DNA of 19,343 nt from CAYZNE01 sp964461035 (GCA_964461035.1 CAYWRI010000024.1:1-19343); one strand, 5' to 3'. Shown: positions 1-6,477, counted from the stretch's first letter. Program-made: numbers and translations. The notes: a model not told the origin generated them from the sequence alone.

Positions 1-141
1 GACATAAAGATATCAACACAACTTTAATTTATACAAAAGTATCAAACAAAAACATTTCAAAAATAAAAAGCCCATTAGACTAAACTAAAAGCTAACAGAA
101 CACCAAACATAACGACAAGATATTTAAAACAAAAAGCACAT

Positions 142-174
142 CTTTGAGATATATTTAGATAAATTAACTCAAAG
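142..174. promoter_or_regulatory. Inverted repeat around a TATA-like sequence
   Basis: The arms CTTTGAG (142-148) and CTCAAAG (168-174) are exact inverted repeats, separated by 19 bases that contain the TATA-like string atatattta (150-158). A dyad flanking a TATA box is the expected form of an archaeal operator. Transcription from this TATA would begin near 180, at the start of the folded region 190-309. No protein gene lies directly behind it, so its target would be either that region or the gene at 346. This is inference from the sequence alone. Confidence 0.3.
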
Positions 175-189
175 GAATACACAATGCCA

Positions 190-309
190 TGTGAGCGTTA
201 GTTTTTGAGTTTTGATGCGTCTTTATTTTCATCAGAAAATGACGCACTAGGGCTTGAAAGTGCAATAATCTATGGAATGAGGTATGTTATCACTCAAAAG
301 TAGGGTCAC
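190..309 (+). ncRNA. Possible structured RNA between 180 and 310
   Basis: This non-coding stretch has nested complementarity. TGTGA (190-194) pairs with TCACA (305-309), TTTTGAGT (203-210) with ACTCAAAA (292-299), and TGCGTC plus ATTTTC (216-221, 225-230) with GAAAATGACGCA (235-246) around an ATCA loop. A TATA-like element lies about 30 bases upstream. I do not recognise a family: no clear C/D boxes, SRP or RNase P core. A 5-codon ATG reading frame (184-201) is not convincing. The rest of 1-345 shows no gene on either strand. In an AT-rich genome some pairing arises by chance, so confidence is low. Confidence 0.25.
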
Positions 310-320
310 AATACAAACAT

Positions 321-330
321 TTATATATTT
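321..330 (+). promoter_or_regulatory. TATA box of the 346 membrane gene
   Basis: The string ttatatattt lies about 20-25 bases before the TTG codons at 346 and 352. That spacing fits a leaderless or nearly leaderless transcript and supports a non-ATG start there. Confidence 0.5.
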
Positions 331-345
331 AGGTCCATTTCCTTA

Positions 346-1032
346 TTGAAATTGAGTAAATTAATTAAAATAGGTGATAATGTGAATATTTCAATAGATG
401 CCATTGATAATGTTGTTAAAAAAACTTTTCAAAATATTAAGGAACGAGCAACTACTGGTCAAATAATTTATTATGTTGCTGCATCTGCTGGATCTGTTGT
501 TTGTCCCACATTAGTGTTTCCTTTCTTTCTTGGGTCTAAAATTGGGTGGGACATTATCCCTAAGAACGAATCAACTCAACTGAAGTTAGGTAGCGCTCTT
601 GTTACTACAGTTCTAAGTCTTGGTATTATGGCTTTATCTGTGGATGCGTACTTAGCTGGTAAACTGAAGCCTATACGTGTTGAAACAAATAATTATGCTG
701 TTTTTGAAAAACATGCGTTTGATATCAATAAGAAGCAGCTTAGTCCTTTTTTTGTAAAAAGACATTTCACTGGAGCTTATGTGGTAAAAACTGAAGATGG
801 AACTTGTTCTTTTGGACCAGATTGTCTGGAATCATATTCAGAGGGCAGATTAGTTGTTAATTCACCTAATTCAGTTAAGTTGTCTGAATCTATGTTGGAT
901 GAAGCTTATTCAAAACAAGATTATTTAACAAACTTTGAAATTCTTCGTTTGGAAAATAATGTTGCTAGAAATGCTCAAAATATTTTGATAGAGTATCTTG
1001 TTGATTTACGAATTAATAGTTTAGATGAATAA
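346..1032 (+). CDS. Hypothetical protein with two membrane segments
   Basis: This 228-residue protein is not recognised. Two hydrophobic stretches, about residues 40-65 and 80-106, look like a membrane hairpin. The remaining ~120 residues are soluble and mixed in charge, with Cys at about 154 and 160. The start is a TTG at 346 (a second TTG lies two codons later); no ATG occurs until the second membrane segment. A TATA box at 321-330 fits either TTG. The gene stands alone and is followed by a non-coding, repeat-bearing stretch. No catalytic motif is visible, so no function is proposed. The coding frame is long and uninterrupted, so the gene is probably real even though its start is uncertain. 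Confidence 0.7.
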   Translation: MKLSKLIKIGDNVNISIDAIDNVVKKTFQNIKERATTGQIIYYVAASAGSVVCPTLVFPFFLGSKIGWDIIPKNESTQLKLGSALVTTVLSLGIMALSVDAYLAGKLKPIRVETNNYAVFEKHAFDINKKQLSPFFVKRHFTGAYVVKTEDGTCSFGPDCLESYSEGRLVVNSPNSVKLSESMLDEAYSKQDYLTNFEILRLENNVARNAQNILIEYLVDLRINSLDE

Positions 1033-1163
1033 TTCCTTTATTTTAGAATCTTTTCAATATAATCTACAAAATCAAGAACTTTACTTTCAATTTGCTCAAT
1101 TTTCTGTATTTGTTGAGACTTTTAATAATTTTTTTAGCATAATTTTTGAATTATTCTCTTATC

Positions 1164-1353
1164 TGTTGAGTTCTGCGGAACAAGTTCTTATTTGGGTGNN
1201 NNNNNNNNNNNNNNNNNNNNNNNNNNNNNNNNNNNNNNNNNNNNNNNNNNNNNNNNNNNNNNNNNNNNNNNNNNNNNNNNNNNNNNNNNNNNNNNNNNTT
1301 TATTTTGTTTTTAGAAGTTATTTGGAATAAAAGTATCCCTCCCCCCAGATTCG
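1164..1353. repeat. Direct repeat copy 1, split by the assembly gap
   Basis: Positions 1164-1198 and 1299-1353 match 1395-1429 and 1430-1484 with one difference (T at 1192, C at 1423). In copy 2 the two parts are contiguous; in copy 1 exactly 100 Ns lie between them. The last 18 bases (1336-1353) copy the 3' end of tRNA-Tyr, from C56 in the T loop to the discriminator base. The stretch 1033-1466 has no convincing gene. Confidence 0.8.
1199..1298. other. Assembly gap (100 N)
   Basis: This is a run of exactly 100 Ns, the conventional placeholder for a gap of unknown length. It falls at a point where the second repeat copy has no intervening bases, so the true distance may be zero or arbitrarily large. 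Reading frames through it are not meaningful. Confidence 0.95.
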
Positions 1354-1394
1354 CGCTCAATAATTCTTTTTGGAATTTTTGGCGCCTTGAACTT

Positions 1395-1484
1395 TGTTGA
1401 GTTCTGCGGAACAAGTTCTTATCTGGGTGTTTATTTTGTTTTTAGAAGTTATTTGGAATAAAAGTATCCCTCCCCCCAGATTCG
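1395..1484. repeat. Direct repeat copy 2, overlapping the tRNA-Tyr 3' end
   Basis: This contiguous 90-bp copy of the split repeat at 1164-1353 runs into the tRNA gene and shares its last 18 bases (1467-1484). A unique 41-bp spacer (1354-1394) separates the copies. A duplicated tRNA 3' end from the T loop outward is the usual footprint of integration at a tRNA gene, but a local tandem duplication would look the same. Confidence 0.8.
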
Positions 1485-1592
1485 AACCGGGGACCTTTCG
1501 GTGACGGCTGGTCATAGTTCATTTCTATCCGTTAGGATTAAGATCTTATGACTTCTACAGCCGAACGCTCTAACCAACTGAGCTAGGGAGGG
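1467..1592 (-). tRNA. tRNA-Tyr (anticodon GTA) with a 52-nt intron
   Basis: On the minus strand a complete cloverleaf can be written: acceptor CCCTCCC/GGGAGGG, D stem GCTC/GAGC, anticodon stem TTCGG/CCGAA, loop CTGTAGA with anticodon GTA, variable loop AGGTC, T stem CCCGG/CTGGG, and discriminator A. The C1:G72 pair is the archaeal tRNA-Tyr identity element. A 52-nt intron (1503-1554) follows G37, the canonical site. Within the precursor, GGCTG can pair with CAGCC and GTCATA with TATGAC, giving a relaxed bulge-helix-bulge for the splicing endonuclease. The mature tRNA is 74 nt and CCA is not encoded. Confidence 0.95.
1503..1554 (-). other. tRNA-Tyr intron
   Basis: These 52 bases interrupt the anticodon loop between G37 and A38. 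The ends pair (GTCATA with TATGAC), closing a hairpin. Removing them restores a perfect 5-bp anticodon stem, which fixes the boundaries. Confidence 0.9.
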
Positions 1593-1618
1593 AGTATTGT
1601 TTAATGGAAAATTAAGTG

Positions 1619-1628
1619 CTTTATAAAG
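1619..1628 (-). promoter_or_regulatory. TATA box of tRNA-Tyr
   Basis: The palindromic string ctttataaag lies about 32 bases before the first base of the tRNA, the normal position for an archaeal TATA box. Confidence 0.65.
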
Positions 1629-1653
1629 TTTTTCTGAGTGTTTTAAGCTTTTT

Positions 1654-1692
1654 CTCACTGGACACTGGACATTCTAATGTGAGCTATATAAA
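1654..1692 (+). promoter_or_regulatory. Promoter of the small-ORF operon with possible operator
   Basis: The TATA box ctatataaa (1684-1692) predicts a start near 1714, about 17 bases before the first ATG. Just upstream are a 7-bp tandem repeat CACTGGA (1656-1662, 1663-1669) and an inverted pair CTCAC (1654-1658) / GTGAG (1679-1683) that abuts the TATA box. That position suits an operator, but this is inferred. Confidence 0.5.
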
Positions 1693-1730
1693 CGAATTCA
1701 ACTCTTTAGTTATTGTAAGAGGTGATAAAT

Positions 1731-1853
1731 ATGTTATCCGTTGAACTTTATGGTCATGTGTTGAATTTAAGAAGATTTTTTTTAAAACGATCTGGATGGA
1801 TAGAACTCGGAATTCCTGGAATCAATCTTGACATGCACGAAGAAGAAGAATAA
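1731..1853 (+). CDS. Small protein 1 of a three-ORF operon (40 aa)
   Basis: The ATG at 1731 follows the Shine-Dalgarno GAGGTGAT (1719-1726), which matches the archaeal 16S 3' end closely. The frame encodes 40 residues, starting MLSVELYGHVLNLRRFF and ending in four glutamates. The middle is basic and hydrophobic (RRFFLKRSGW), followed by an acidic tail, so it may be an amphipathic or membrane-surface peptide. No family is recognised. The next ORF starts 14 bases downstream with its own ribosome binding site. The strong and regularly repeated translation signals are the main reason to believe in a gene this short. Confidence 0.6.
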   Translation: MLSVELYGHVLNLRRFFLKRSGWIELGIPGINLDMHEEEE

Positions 1854-1867
1854 AAAGAGGCGATAAA

Positions 1868-1987
1868 ATGAATACTTCAAAAACATTAAATGCAGATGTA
1901 AATAAAACAAATGAACTTTTTTTTAATCAAATAAAAGCATTAACTGCAAAGAATCTTAGAAGTTTTGAAATGCAGTTTTCAGCTTAA
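1868..1987 (+). CDS. Small protein 2 of a three-ORF operon (39 aa)
   Basis: The ATG at 1868 is preceded by GAGGCGAT (1857-1864), nearly the same ribosome binding site as ORF 1. The 39 residues are polar, rich in Asn, Thr and Lys, with a likely helical part (LFFNQIKALTAKNLRSFE, about residues 17-34). No signal peptide or known motif is seen. The stop codon overlaps the Shine-Dalgarno of ORF 3, which suggests translational coupling. Function unknown. Confidence 0.6.
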   Translation: MNTSKTLNADVNKTNELFFNQIKALTAKNLRSFEMQFSA

Positions 1988-1997
1988 GGAGGCCAAA

Positions 1998-2165
1998 ATG
2001 AAAATACAACATAATTATTTCAGTTTTAATACACCCAATCAAGTTATATCAAGAAAAGAAGCATATTCTAATTTCATAGGAAATATTCTTGCAGAGCACA
2101 ATTTGATATATCCTGAGGAATCCCTGTTTTTTAAAGATTATTTACTTGGAAATGTGAGTGCTTAA
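1998..2165 (+). CDS. Small protein 3 of a three-ORF operon (55 aa)
   Basis: The ATG at 1998 is chosen because AAGGAGG (1986-1992) lies six bases upstream. An in-frame ATG at 1965 would overlap ORF 2 and has no such signal. The 55-residue product starts MKIQHNYFSFNTPNQ, has no membrane segment and is not recognised; its middle (about residues 20-40) is probably helical. A hairpin-T terminator lies 43 bases after the stop. It is the last gene of the operon. Confidence 0.65.
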   Translation: MKIQHNYFSFNTPNQVISRKEAYSNFIGNILAEHNLIYPEESLFFKDYLLGNVSA

Positions 2166-2208
2166 ATTCTTTATAACCTCTCCAGCTTGGCAAAAACACA
2201 CCTCAATT

Positions 2209-2233
2209 AGATACTCTTTGAGTATCTTTTTTT
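2209..2233 (+). terminator. Hairpin terminator of the small-ORF operon
   Basis: AGATACTC (2209-2216) pairs perfectly with GAGTATCT (2220-2227) around a TTT loop, and a run of seven Ts ends at 2233. This resembles a bacterial intrinsic terminator and marks the end of the operon. In archaea the T run alone can terminate transcription. Confidence 0.75.
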
Positions 2234-2272
2234 GCCTTTTTTAATATAATGTATGATTTCTAATAAACTAAA

Positions 2273-2282
2273 TTTATAAATA
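2273..2282 (+). promoter_or_regulatory. TATA box of the DUF4405-like gene
   Basis: The string tttataaata is centred about 25 bases before the ATG at 2303, predicting a leaderless mRNA. No Shine-Dalgarno is present. Confidence 0.6.
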
Positions 2283-2302
2283 CCTCATTTAAACTTTATT
2301 TT

Positions 2303-2902
2303 ATGAAAACAAAAATATTATCTTATCTAGTTTTATTTTTAGTATTAATATCTTTAGTTAGTGCTTGGAATGATTGTCCTTCGGGAATTACTGATTGTAA
2401 TAGTCCTTGTGGATTATTCACAGATTCTAATTCTGATGGAGAATGTGATCATTCGCAAGAAAATCCCTCATTACAAGATAATTCTGCTTTATCTTCAATA
2501 GGTAGTTCTTCTGAAACCTTAGATTCTGAAAGCATAATTAATGAAGATGATAATATTATCAAAGACATAAATCAAAATTCAAAAAATACATATCCGTTTA
2601 TTCCTATAACTATGGTTTTACTAGTTTTATATTTTATTTCTGTGTATTTAGTTAAATTGAAAAAATTAACTTTATTAAAACACAGACAAATATGGAATAT
2701 TCTTTTGTTAATTACATTTTTAGTTTCAGGAATTTTAGGAATAATGCTTGTTCTAAGAGTTAATTATGGTTTTTTCATGGTTTTTCCTGTTAATATTCTT
2801 AGAATTCATGTTAATTATGGAATCGCAATGGCAATCATTTGTATATTCCACATATTCTGGCATTTACCTTATTATAAAATGATTTTCAAGAAGCGAAAGT
2901 AA
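2303..2902 (+). CDS. Membrane heme/redox protein resembling DUF4405
   Basis: This 199-residue protein begins with a signal peptide (about 1-21). An outside cysteine cluster follows: C25, C32, C36 and C48 within CPSG..DC..PCG..TDSNSDGECD. Then come an acidic Ser/Asn-rich linker and three membrane helices (about 99-118, 130-152, 168-189). H127 before helix 2, and H169, H183 and H187 in the last helix, are placed like the heme ligands of DUF4405 (flavinylation-associated cytochrome-like) proteins. From my memory of such families, the C..DC..CG.(Y/F).D.N.DG.CD pattern often accompanies them. A role in electron transfer across or at the membrane is inferred. No flavin-transfer partner is seen nearby. 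Confidence 0.55.
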   Translation: MKTKILSYLVLFLVLISLVSAWNDCPSGITDCNSPCGLFTDSNSDGECDHSQENPSLQDNSALSSIGSSSETLDSESIINEDDNIIKDINQNSKNTYPFIPITMVLLVLYFISVYLVKLKKLTLLKHRQIWNILLLITFLVSGILGIMLVLRVNYGFFMVFPVNILRIHVNYGIAMAIICIFHIFWHLPYYKMIFKKRK

Positions 2903-2936
2903 TATTTTTGTTTTTCTCCGCTCATGTTTTGGAAAG

Positions 2937-2946
2937 TTATATAAAT
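2937..2946 (+). promoter_or_regulatory. TATA box before a hairpin region
   Basis: The string ttatataaat is centred about 25 bases before the inverted repeat that begins at 2966, and no protein start codon follows. It is the main reason to suspect a separate small transcript here. Confidence 0.4.
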
Positions 2947-2965
2947 CTTCGAAATATAAGATTAT

Positions 2966-3011
2966 TATGGTCCATTATCAATAAAGGCATTTCAATATGC
3001 TTTAGACCATA
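2966..3011 (+). ncRNA. Possible small structured RNA
   Basis: TATGGTC (2966-2972) pairs with GACCATA (3005-3011). Inside, TAAAGGCAT (2982-2990) pairs with ATGCTTTA (2997-3004) with one bulged G and a 6-base loop. The two helices are continuous on the 3' side, with a 9-base bulge on the 5' side. A TATA box sits at the correct distance and T-rich runs (about 3030-3057) could end the transcript. It lies between two convergent genes. No known family (C/D, H/ACA) is evident. It could instead be a terminator for the 2303 gene. Confidence 0.4.
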
Positions 3012-3082
3012 GAGATTAAGTTTTGCATTTTTACTATTTTTTAATTTATTTTTTTAGAAATAAAAGAATGATTTGTATCAAC

Positions 3083-4327
3083 TCAATTAAAAACAAAAAC
3101 TTTATCATTTTTTCTGGCTTTTTTATCAAGTTGTATTCCGACAACGTCTCCTTTCTTAGCTATTTTCATAGTTTTTTTATTTTCACCATGCATGGTCTTG
3201 AGTTTTTGCTCAATCACACCTGTTGTCGGTCCAATTACAAGAATGTTATCTTTTAATTTTAATTGTTTAGTTTCTATTTTTACTTCTGCAACATTGAGTT
3301 TATTATAAAAATTAATTATTTGACCAATGTAAACTTTTTTCTTTGTCGCTTTACTTCCATAATCATTAGTCCATTCATCAATAGGTTTTCCAAGATAAAA
3401 ACCTGAAGAAAAATCTCTGTTGTAAACAGTTCTAAGTTTTTTAACTAATTTATTTTTAAAAATTTTTGATAGTTTCTTTTTTTCATAATAAGTATCTATT
3501 GCTGTTCGATAAACTTCAACAACTTTTTTAACATATTCTGGGCTTCTAGCTCTTCCTTCTATTTTCAAGACTTCAACTCCAGAATCAAGTATTTTTTCTA
3601 TGAATGGGAGTGTACATAAATCTTTAGGACTCATTACATAATTATTAAAAACTTCTAATTCTTTATCTGTTTCAGGATCTTTAATAATATAACTCCTTCT
3701 GCAAGGTTGAATACATTTTCCTCTATTTGCAGAAGTTTCATTTCCATAAAGATGTTGCGATAAAAAACATCTTCCACTTATCGCAACACACATTGCACCA
3801 TGAATAAATAATTCTATTTCAATATTTTTATCTATTTTTTTACTTTTCTTTACAAGTTCTTTTATTTGTTCAAGAGAACATTCTCTTGCAAGAATAAATC
3901 TTTTAACACTCTGGTTTTTATATTGATTGATTGCTTCAATATTAGATACTGATGCTTGAGTACTTAAGTGAACTTGAAGACTATAACGATGCGCCATTGC
4001 AATTACTGCCATATCCCAACATATTATTCCATCAATACCTATTTCTTTAGCATGAATTAATATTTCTTGAATTTTATTTAATTCATCATTAAATATTATT
4101 GTATTAAGAGTTAAATTAACTTTTACATTTTTTCCATGACAGAATTCAACAACTTTTTTAAGTTCTGCAATTTCAAAGTTTACAGCTCTGTCTCGCATAT
4201 TTATTCCTTTTATTCCCAGATAGACTTCATCAGTTCCTGCTTCAACTGCTGTTCTAAGCATTTCCCAATTGCCTACAGGTGCTAATAATATTGGTTTTTT
4301 CTTCATTTTATTTACAGAACAACTCAT
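3083..4327 (-). CDS. Peptidase U32 family protein (probable Fe-S tRNA/rRNA hydroxylation-type)
   Basis: The 414 residues match the U32 family. Signs include an N-terminal LLAPVGNWEMLRTAVEAG barrel strand and helix, LSTQASVSN, the block HGAMCVAISGRCFLSQ, NRGKCIQPCR, and SPKDLC followed by KIEGRARSPEYV. C180, C187, C205/C209 and C238 are placed like the [4Fe-4S] ligands of this family. Characterised bacterial relatives (TrhP, RlhA, UbiU) act in RNA or quinone hydroxylation rather than as proven peptidases, so an RNA-modifying role is possible but unproven. M8 (MKKKPILLAPVG) may be the true start, because the first seven residues are not family-like. It lies 10 bases behind the 4338 gene and is probably co-transcribed with it. 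Confidence 0.85.
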   Translation of the reverse strand: MSCSVNKMKKKPILLAPVGNWEMLRTAVEAGTDEVYLGIKGINMRDRAVNFEIAELKKVVEFCHGKNVKVNLTLNTIIFNDELNKIQEILIHAKEIGIDGIICWDMAVIAMAHRYSLQVHLSTQASVSNIEAINQYKNQSVKRFILARECSLEQIKELVKKSKKIDKNIEIELFIHGAMCVAISGRCFLSQHLYGNETSANRGKCIQPCRRSYIIKDPETDKELEVFNNYVMSPKDLCTLPFIEKILDSGVEVLKIEGRARSPEYVKKVVEVYRTAIDTYYEKKKLSKIFKNKLVKKLRTVYNRDFSSGFYLGKPIDEWTNDYGSKATKKKVYIGQIINFYNKLNVAEVKIETKQLKLKDNILVIGPTTGVIEQKLKTMHGENKKTMKIAKKGDVVGIQLDKKARKNDKVFVFN

Positions 4328-4337
4328 ATTTAAAAAA

Positions 4338-4988
4338 TTATCTTAATGTTTCACAAAAATGATTTTTTATCTCATGCAAACCATTAAATAGTCCTTTATA
4401 GTATTTGATACATGAAAGTATGGATAAAGAATTGGTTTCTAATTGATAAAATGTTTTAACACTGTCTTGTGAGTCATATATTTTTTTTGCGCATATTATT
4501 CCCTGGTTTATTCCTATGATTCCTATTTTTTCTGCATCCAGTTTTAAAATAAAATTAGTTATATAATTAATATTGTTCATCAGAATGTTGTTTAAGTTGA
4601 TTTCATCTTCAAACTTTTTTTGTAATTTATTAGTTTCAATAGGTATTTTAAATATTCTAAATCCTTGTAGCACAAGATATTTGCTTAATAGTTCTGAAAT
4701 ATTATTCATTTCAGAGTGTTCAGATAAAACCAAAATAGCGGGATTATCTTTTTCCATATTTTTCTTACAGTAAGTTATAACATTAAGCATTTCTTTAGCA
4801 TATTCAGTTTGTTCCTCTTTTGGGATAATACATTCAATTTTTCGAACTATCACATTACTAATTTTCTTCATTCCTTTAGACTTTTCCCAATGTCTAAATA
4901 ATATATTGATCAATCCATTATAGAACTTATTACCCATTACTGAGTAATTTTCTGAAAGTTTTAATTCTTGTATAGAGATTGGTTTCAT
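4338..4988 (-). CDS. Alpha/beta-hydrolase-like protein lacking the nucleophile
   Basis: The 216 residues are not firmly recognised. The middle reads like an alpha/beta-hydrolase core: strand PAILVLSEHS (83-92), helix, second strand FRIFKIPIET, then KIGIIGINQGIICAKKI. In that last block GINQG (159-163) stands where the nucleophile elbow GxSxG is expected, with Asn161 in place of Ser. If the fold is right this is a catalytically altered or inactive member. The N-terminal ~80 residues are mostly helical and charged. It is the first gene of a two-gene unit with the U32 protein. A TATA-like string (about 5005-5013) fits a short leader. Confidence 0.5.
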   Translation of the reverse strand: MKPISIQELKLSENYSVMGNKFYNGLINILFRHWEKSKGMKKISNVIVRKIECIIPKEEQTEYAKEMLNVITYCKKNMEKDNPAILVLSEHSEMNNISELLSKYLVLQGFRIFKIPIETNKLQKKFEDEINLNNILMNNINYITNFILKLDAEKIGIIGINQGIICAKKIYDSQDSVKTFYQLETNSLSILSCIKYYKGLFNGLHEIKNHFCETLR

Positions 4989-5037
4989 TTTAACCTAATT
5001 ATTCATATTTATGTATGAAAAAGAATGCACTTTACTT

Positions 5038-5061
5038 TATAGGTTTATAGGTTTATGGGTT
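5038..5061. repeat. Triple 8-bp tandem repeat in a divergent promoter region
   Basis: TATAGGTT (5038-5045), TATAGGTT (5046-5053) and TATGGGTT (5054-5061) are head to tail, with a further degenerate unit to 5069. They lie between the divergent genes at 4988 and 5200, some 50 bases upstream of the minus-strand ATG. They could be regulator sites or an unstable microrepeat. Confidence 0.6.
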
Positions 5062-5199
5062 TTTGGGAGAGTGTTCAGGGTACAAATTAGTTATAAATTA
5101 AAATTAAACGTTTTATCTTTCTAAATTAGACTAATTGTTAACTAGGGAGTAGTACTAATAACAAAAAGTTTATGAAGTTGTATTTATTCCTTTATTAAA

Positions 5200-5664
5200 A
5201 TGAAACTAAATCCAGATCAATTAGAGGCAATTAGACAGAGACTTGCATACCCTGTAAGTCATACACTTCATACTACCTTGGGCGATTACTTAGAACGGGT
5301 ATATCCTAACGCAGAAATTGCTGTTTTAATGGGATATAATGCTTCTGATGATTGTGGATTTAATCAAGGAGCTTTTTTTGATCTGAATGAGGCAAGAGTA
5401 ACATTACTACAACTTCGTTCTAATGGTTCTCCAGAATTAAAAAACGAATATCACATATTAAAAGGAACTATTGAAGATTTAACTGAAGGTAGGATGGTTG
5501 ATGAGATGACAGGTAAGGCTTTAGGGGATTCTGATAAAAAGATGATTTATGCTAGTTTGCAAGTGGAATTCTCCGCAAGTAAGGCTTCAGATAAGTTAGA
5601 TATGAGTGTGACTTCTTCTATTCATAAAATGGATCAATATATTAAAATGCATTCCGATAATTAA
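5200..5664 (+). CDS. Hypothetical soluble protein (154 aa)
   Basis: No family is recognised. The protein has no signal peptide or membrane segment. It opens with a helical stretch (MKLNPDQLEAIRQRLAYPVS), followed by a mixed region with DDCGFNQGAFFDLNEAR (about 50-66) and charged helices, and ends KMDQYIKMHSDN. The ATG at 5200 follows a TATA-like sequence (about 5167-5176) at the spacing of a leaderless gene. It stands alone between divergent and convergent neighbours and is followed by T-rich runs. The reading frame is clean, so the gene is likely real; its role is unknown. Confidence 0.65.
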   Translation: MKLNPDQLEAIRQRLAYPVSHTLHTTLGDYLERVYPNAEIAVLMGYNASDDCGFNQGAFFDLNEARVTLLQLRSNGSPELKNEYHILKGTIEDLTEGRMVDEMTGKALGDSDKKMIYASLQVEFSASKASDKLDMSVTSSIHKMDQYIKMHSDN

Positions 5665-5794
5665 ACCTTTTTTTTATTCTCAAAATCTTCTTTTTTTATT
5701 GAATTTAATATTTATAATCTCTAATTTAAAACATGCTCTAAATGTAATTAGATTTTGAAAATATTCTCTCTTAAAAAAACAAAATATGTTTTTA

Positions 5795-6367
5795 TTATTC
5801 AGAATCTCCAGAAAACTGATTTAGTATTTTATTAACTTCAGAATAAATATTTTCTTTGTTAAACATGTTTATAATATGAAAATCTGCATAAGCTATTGGG
5901 CCTGCTTGATGTAAGTTTTCTATTTGTGCATAGTCCCTGCTTTGTGTTTGTTCTTCAGTTAATGGTCGTTTAGGTCTATTTTTAAGTCTTTCAGCTCTTA
6001 TTTTAAATGGACAATGAATTCCAATAATAAAGAAATTATTAAGATATACTCCTTTTATTTGAGTATACTCTTCCCATGAATACAAACTTTCAAGAACTAT
6101 TTTATTATGTCCTTCTTCAAAAGCTTTTTTTATTTTAGGAATAATGAATTTAGCATATGCTCCAATTCCATCATTCTCTTTTCTAATTCTTTCACGAGTA
6201 GCTCTTTCATTTTGCTCATTTACTTCGAGTCCAAGTCGAGCCATTTCATCAAATGTTACATCACCAAAATATATTTTGTAGAATCCTTTTTCAATTAAAT
6301 AGTCTGTCGCTACGCTTTTTCCTGCACCAGGAAGACCGCATGTTGCTAAAATTATTCTTTTTTCCAT
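5795..6367 (-). CDS. UPF0200-type P-loop kinase, dephospho-CoA kinase-like
   Basis: This 190-residue nucleoside/CoA-type kinase has the Walker A motif GLPGAGKS (11-18). The segment FGDVTFDEMARLGLEVNEQN then ATRERIRKENDGIGAYAKFIIPKI follows the archaeal UPF0200 pattern closely. After that come a strand (IVLESLYS), a lid-like block rich in Arg/Lys (RAERLKNRPKRPLTEEQ), and a C-terminal helix. The family resembles adenylate kinases and CoaE; the true substrate is not established. The length is normal for the family. The gene is transcribed alone, convergent with the 5200 gene. Confidence 0.8.
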   Translation of the reverse strand: MEKRIILATCGLPGAGKSVATDYLIEKGFYKIYFGDVTFDEMARLGLEVNEQNERATRERIRKENDGIGAYAKFIIPKIKKAFEEGHNKIVLESLYSWEEYTQIKGVYLNNFFIIGIHCPFKIRAERLKNRPKRPLTEEQTQSRDYAQIENLHQAGPIAYADFHIINMFNKENIYSEVNKILNQFSGDSE

Positions 6368-6477
6368 TTTATTTCTTTCAATTATTCTCTACTTAAAAAG
6401 TTTTTTTAATTTTTTTAATAATAGAACTTCAAATTCTAAAGAATTAGTTTTTAATATAATAAATAAAAATAATAAAT

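Noticed and set aside
1035..1120. Minus-strand frame ending ...QQIQKIEQIESKVLDFVDYIEKILK, like the tail of a larger coiled-coil protein
   Set aside because: It is open for only ~27 codons before a stop, has no start and cannot be told from chance; at most a remnant of a lost gene.
1025..1330. Reading frame crossing the N gap on the plus strand, and the opposite frame 1151-1414
   Set aside because: Both depend on translating Ns, show no domain and lie in a repeat-bearing stretch; they are not supportable genes.
1965..1997. Upstream ATG for the third small protein
   Set aside because: It overlaps the preceding ORF and has no ribosome binding site, whereas the ATG at 1998 has AAGGAGG.
5038..5069. 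CRISPR or telomere-like array
   Set aside because: Only three to four 8-bp units without spacers; too short for either.
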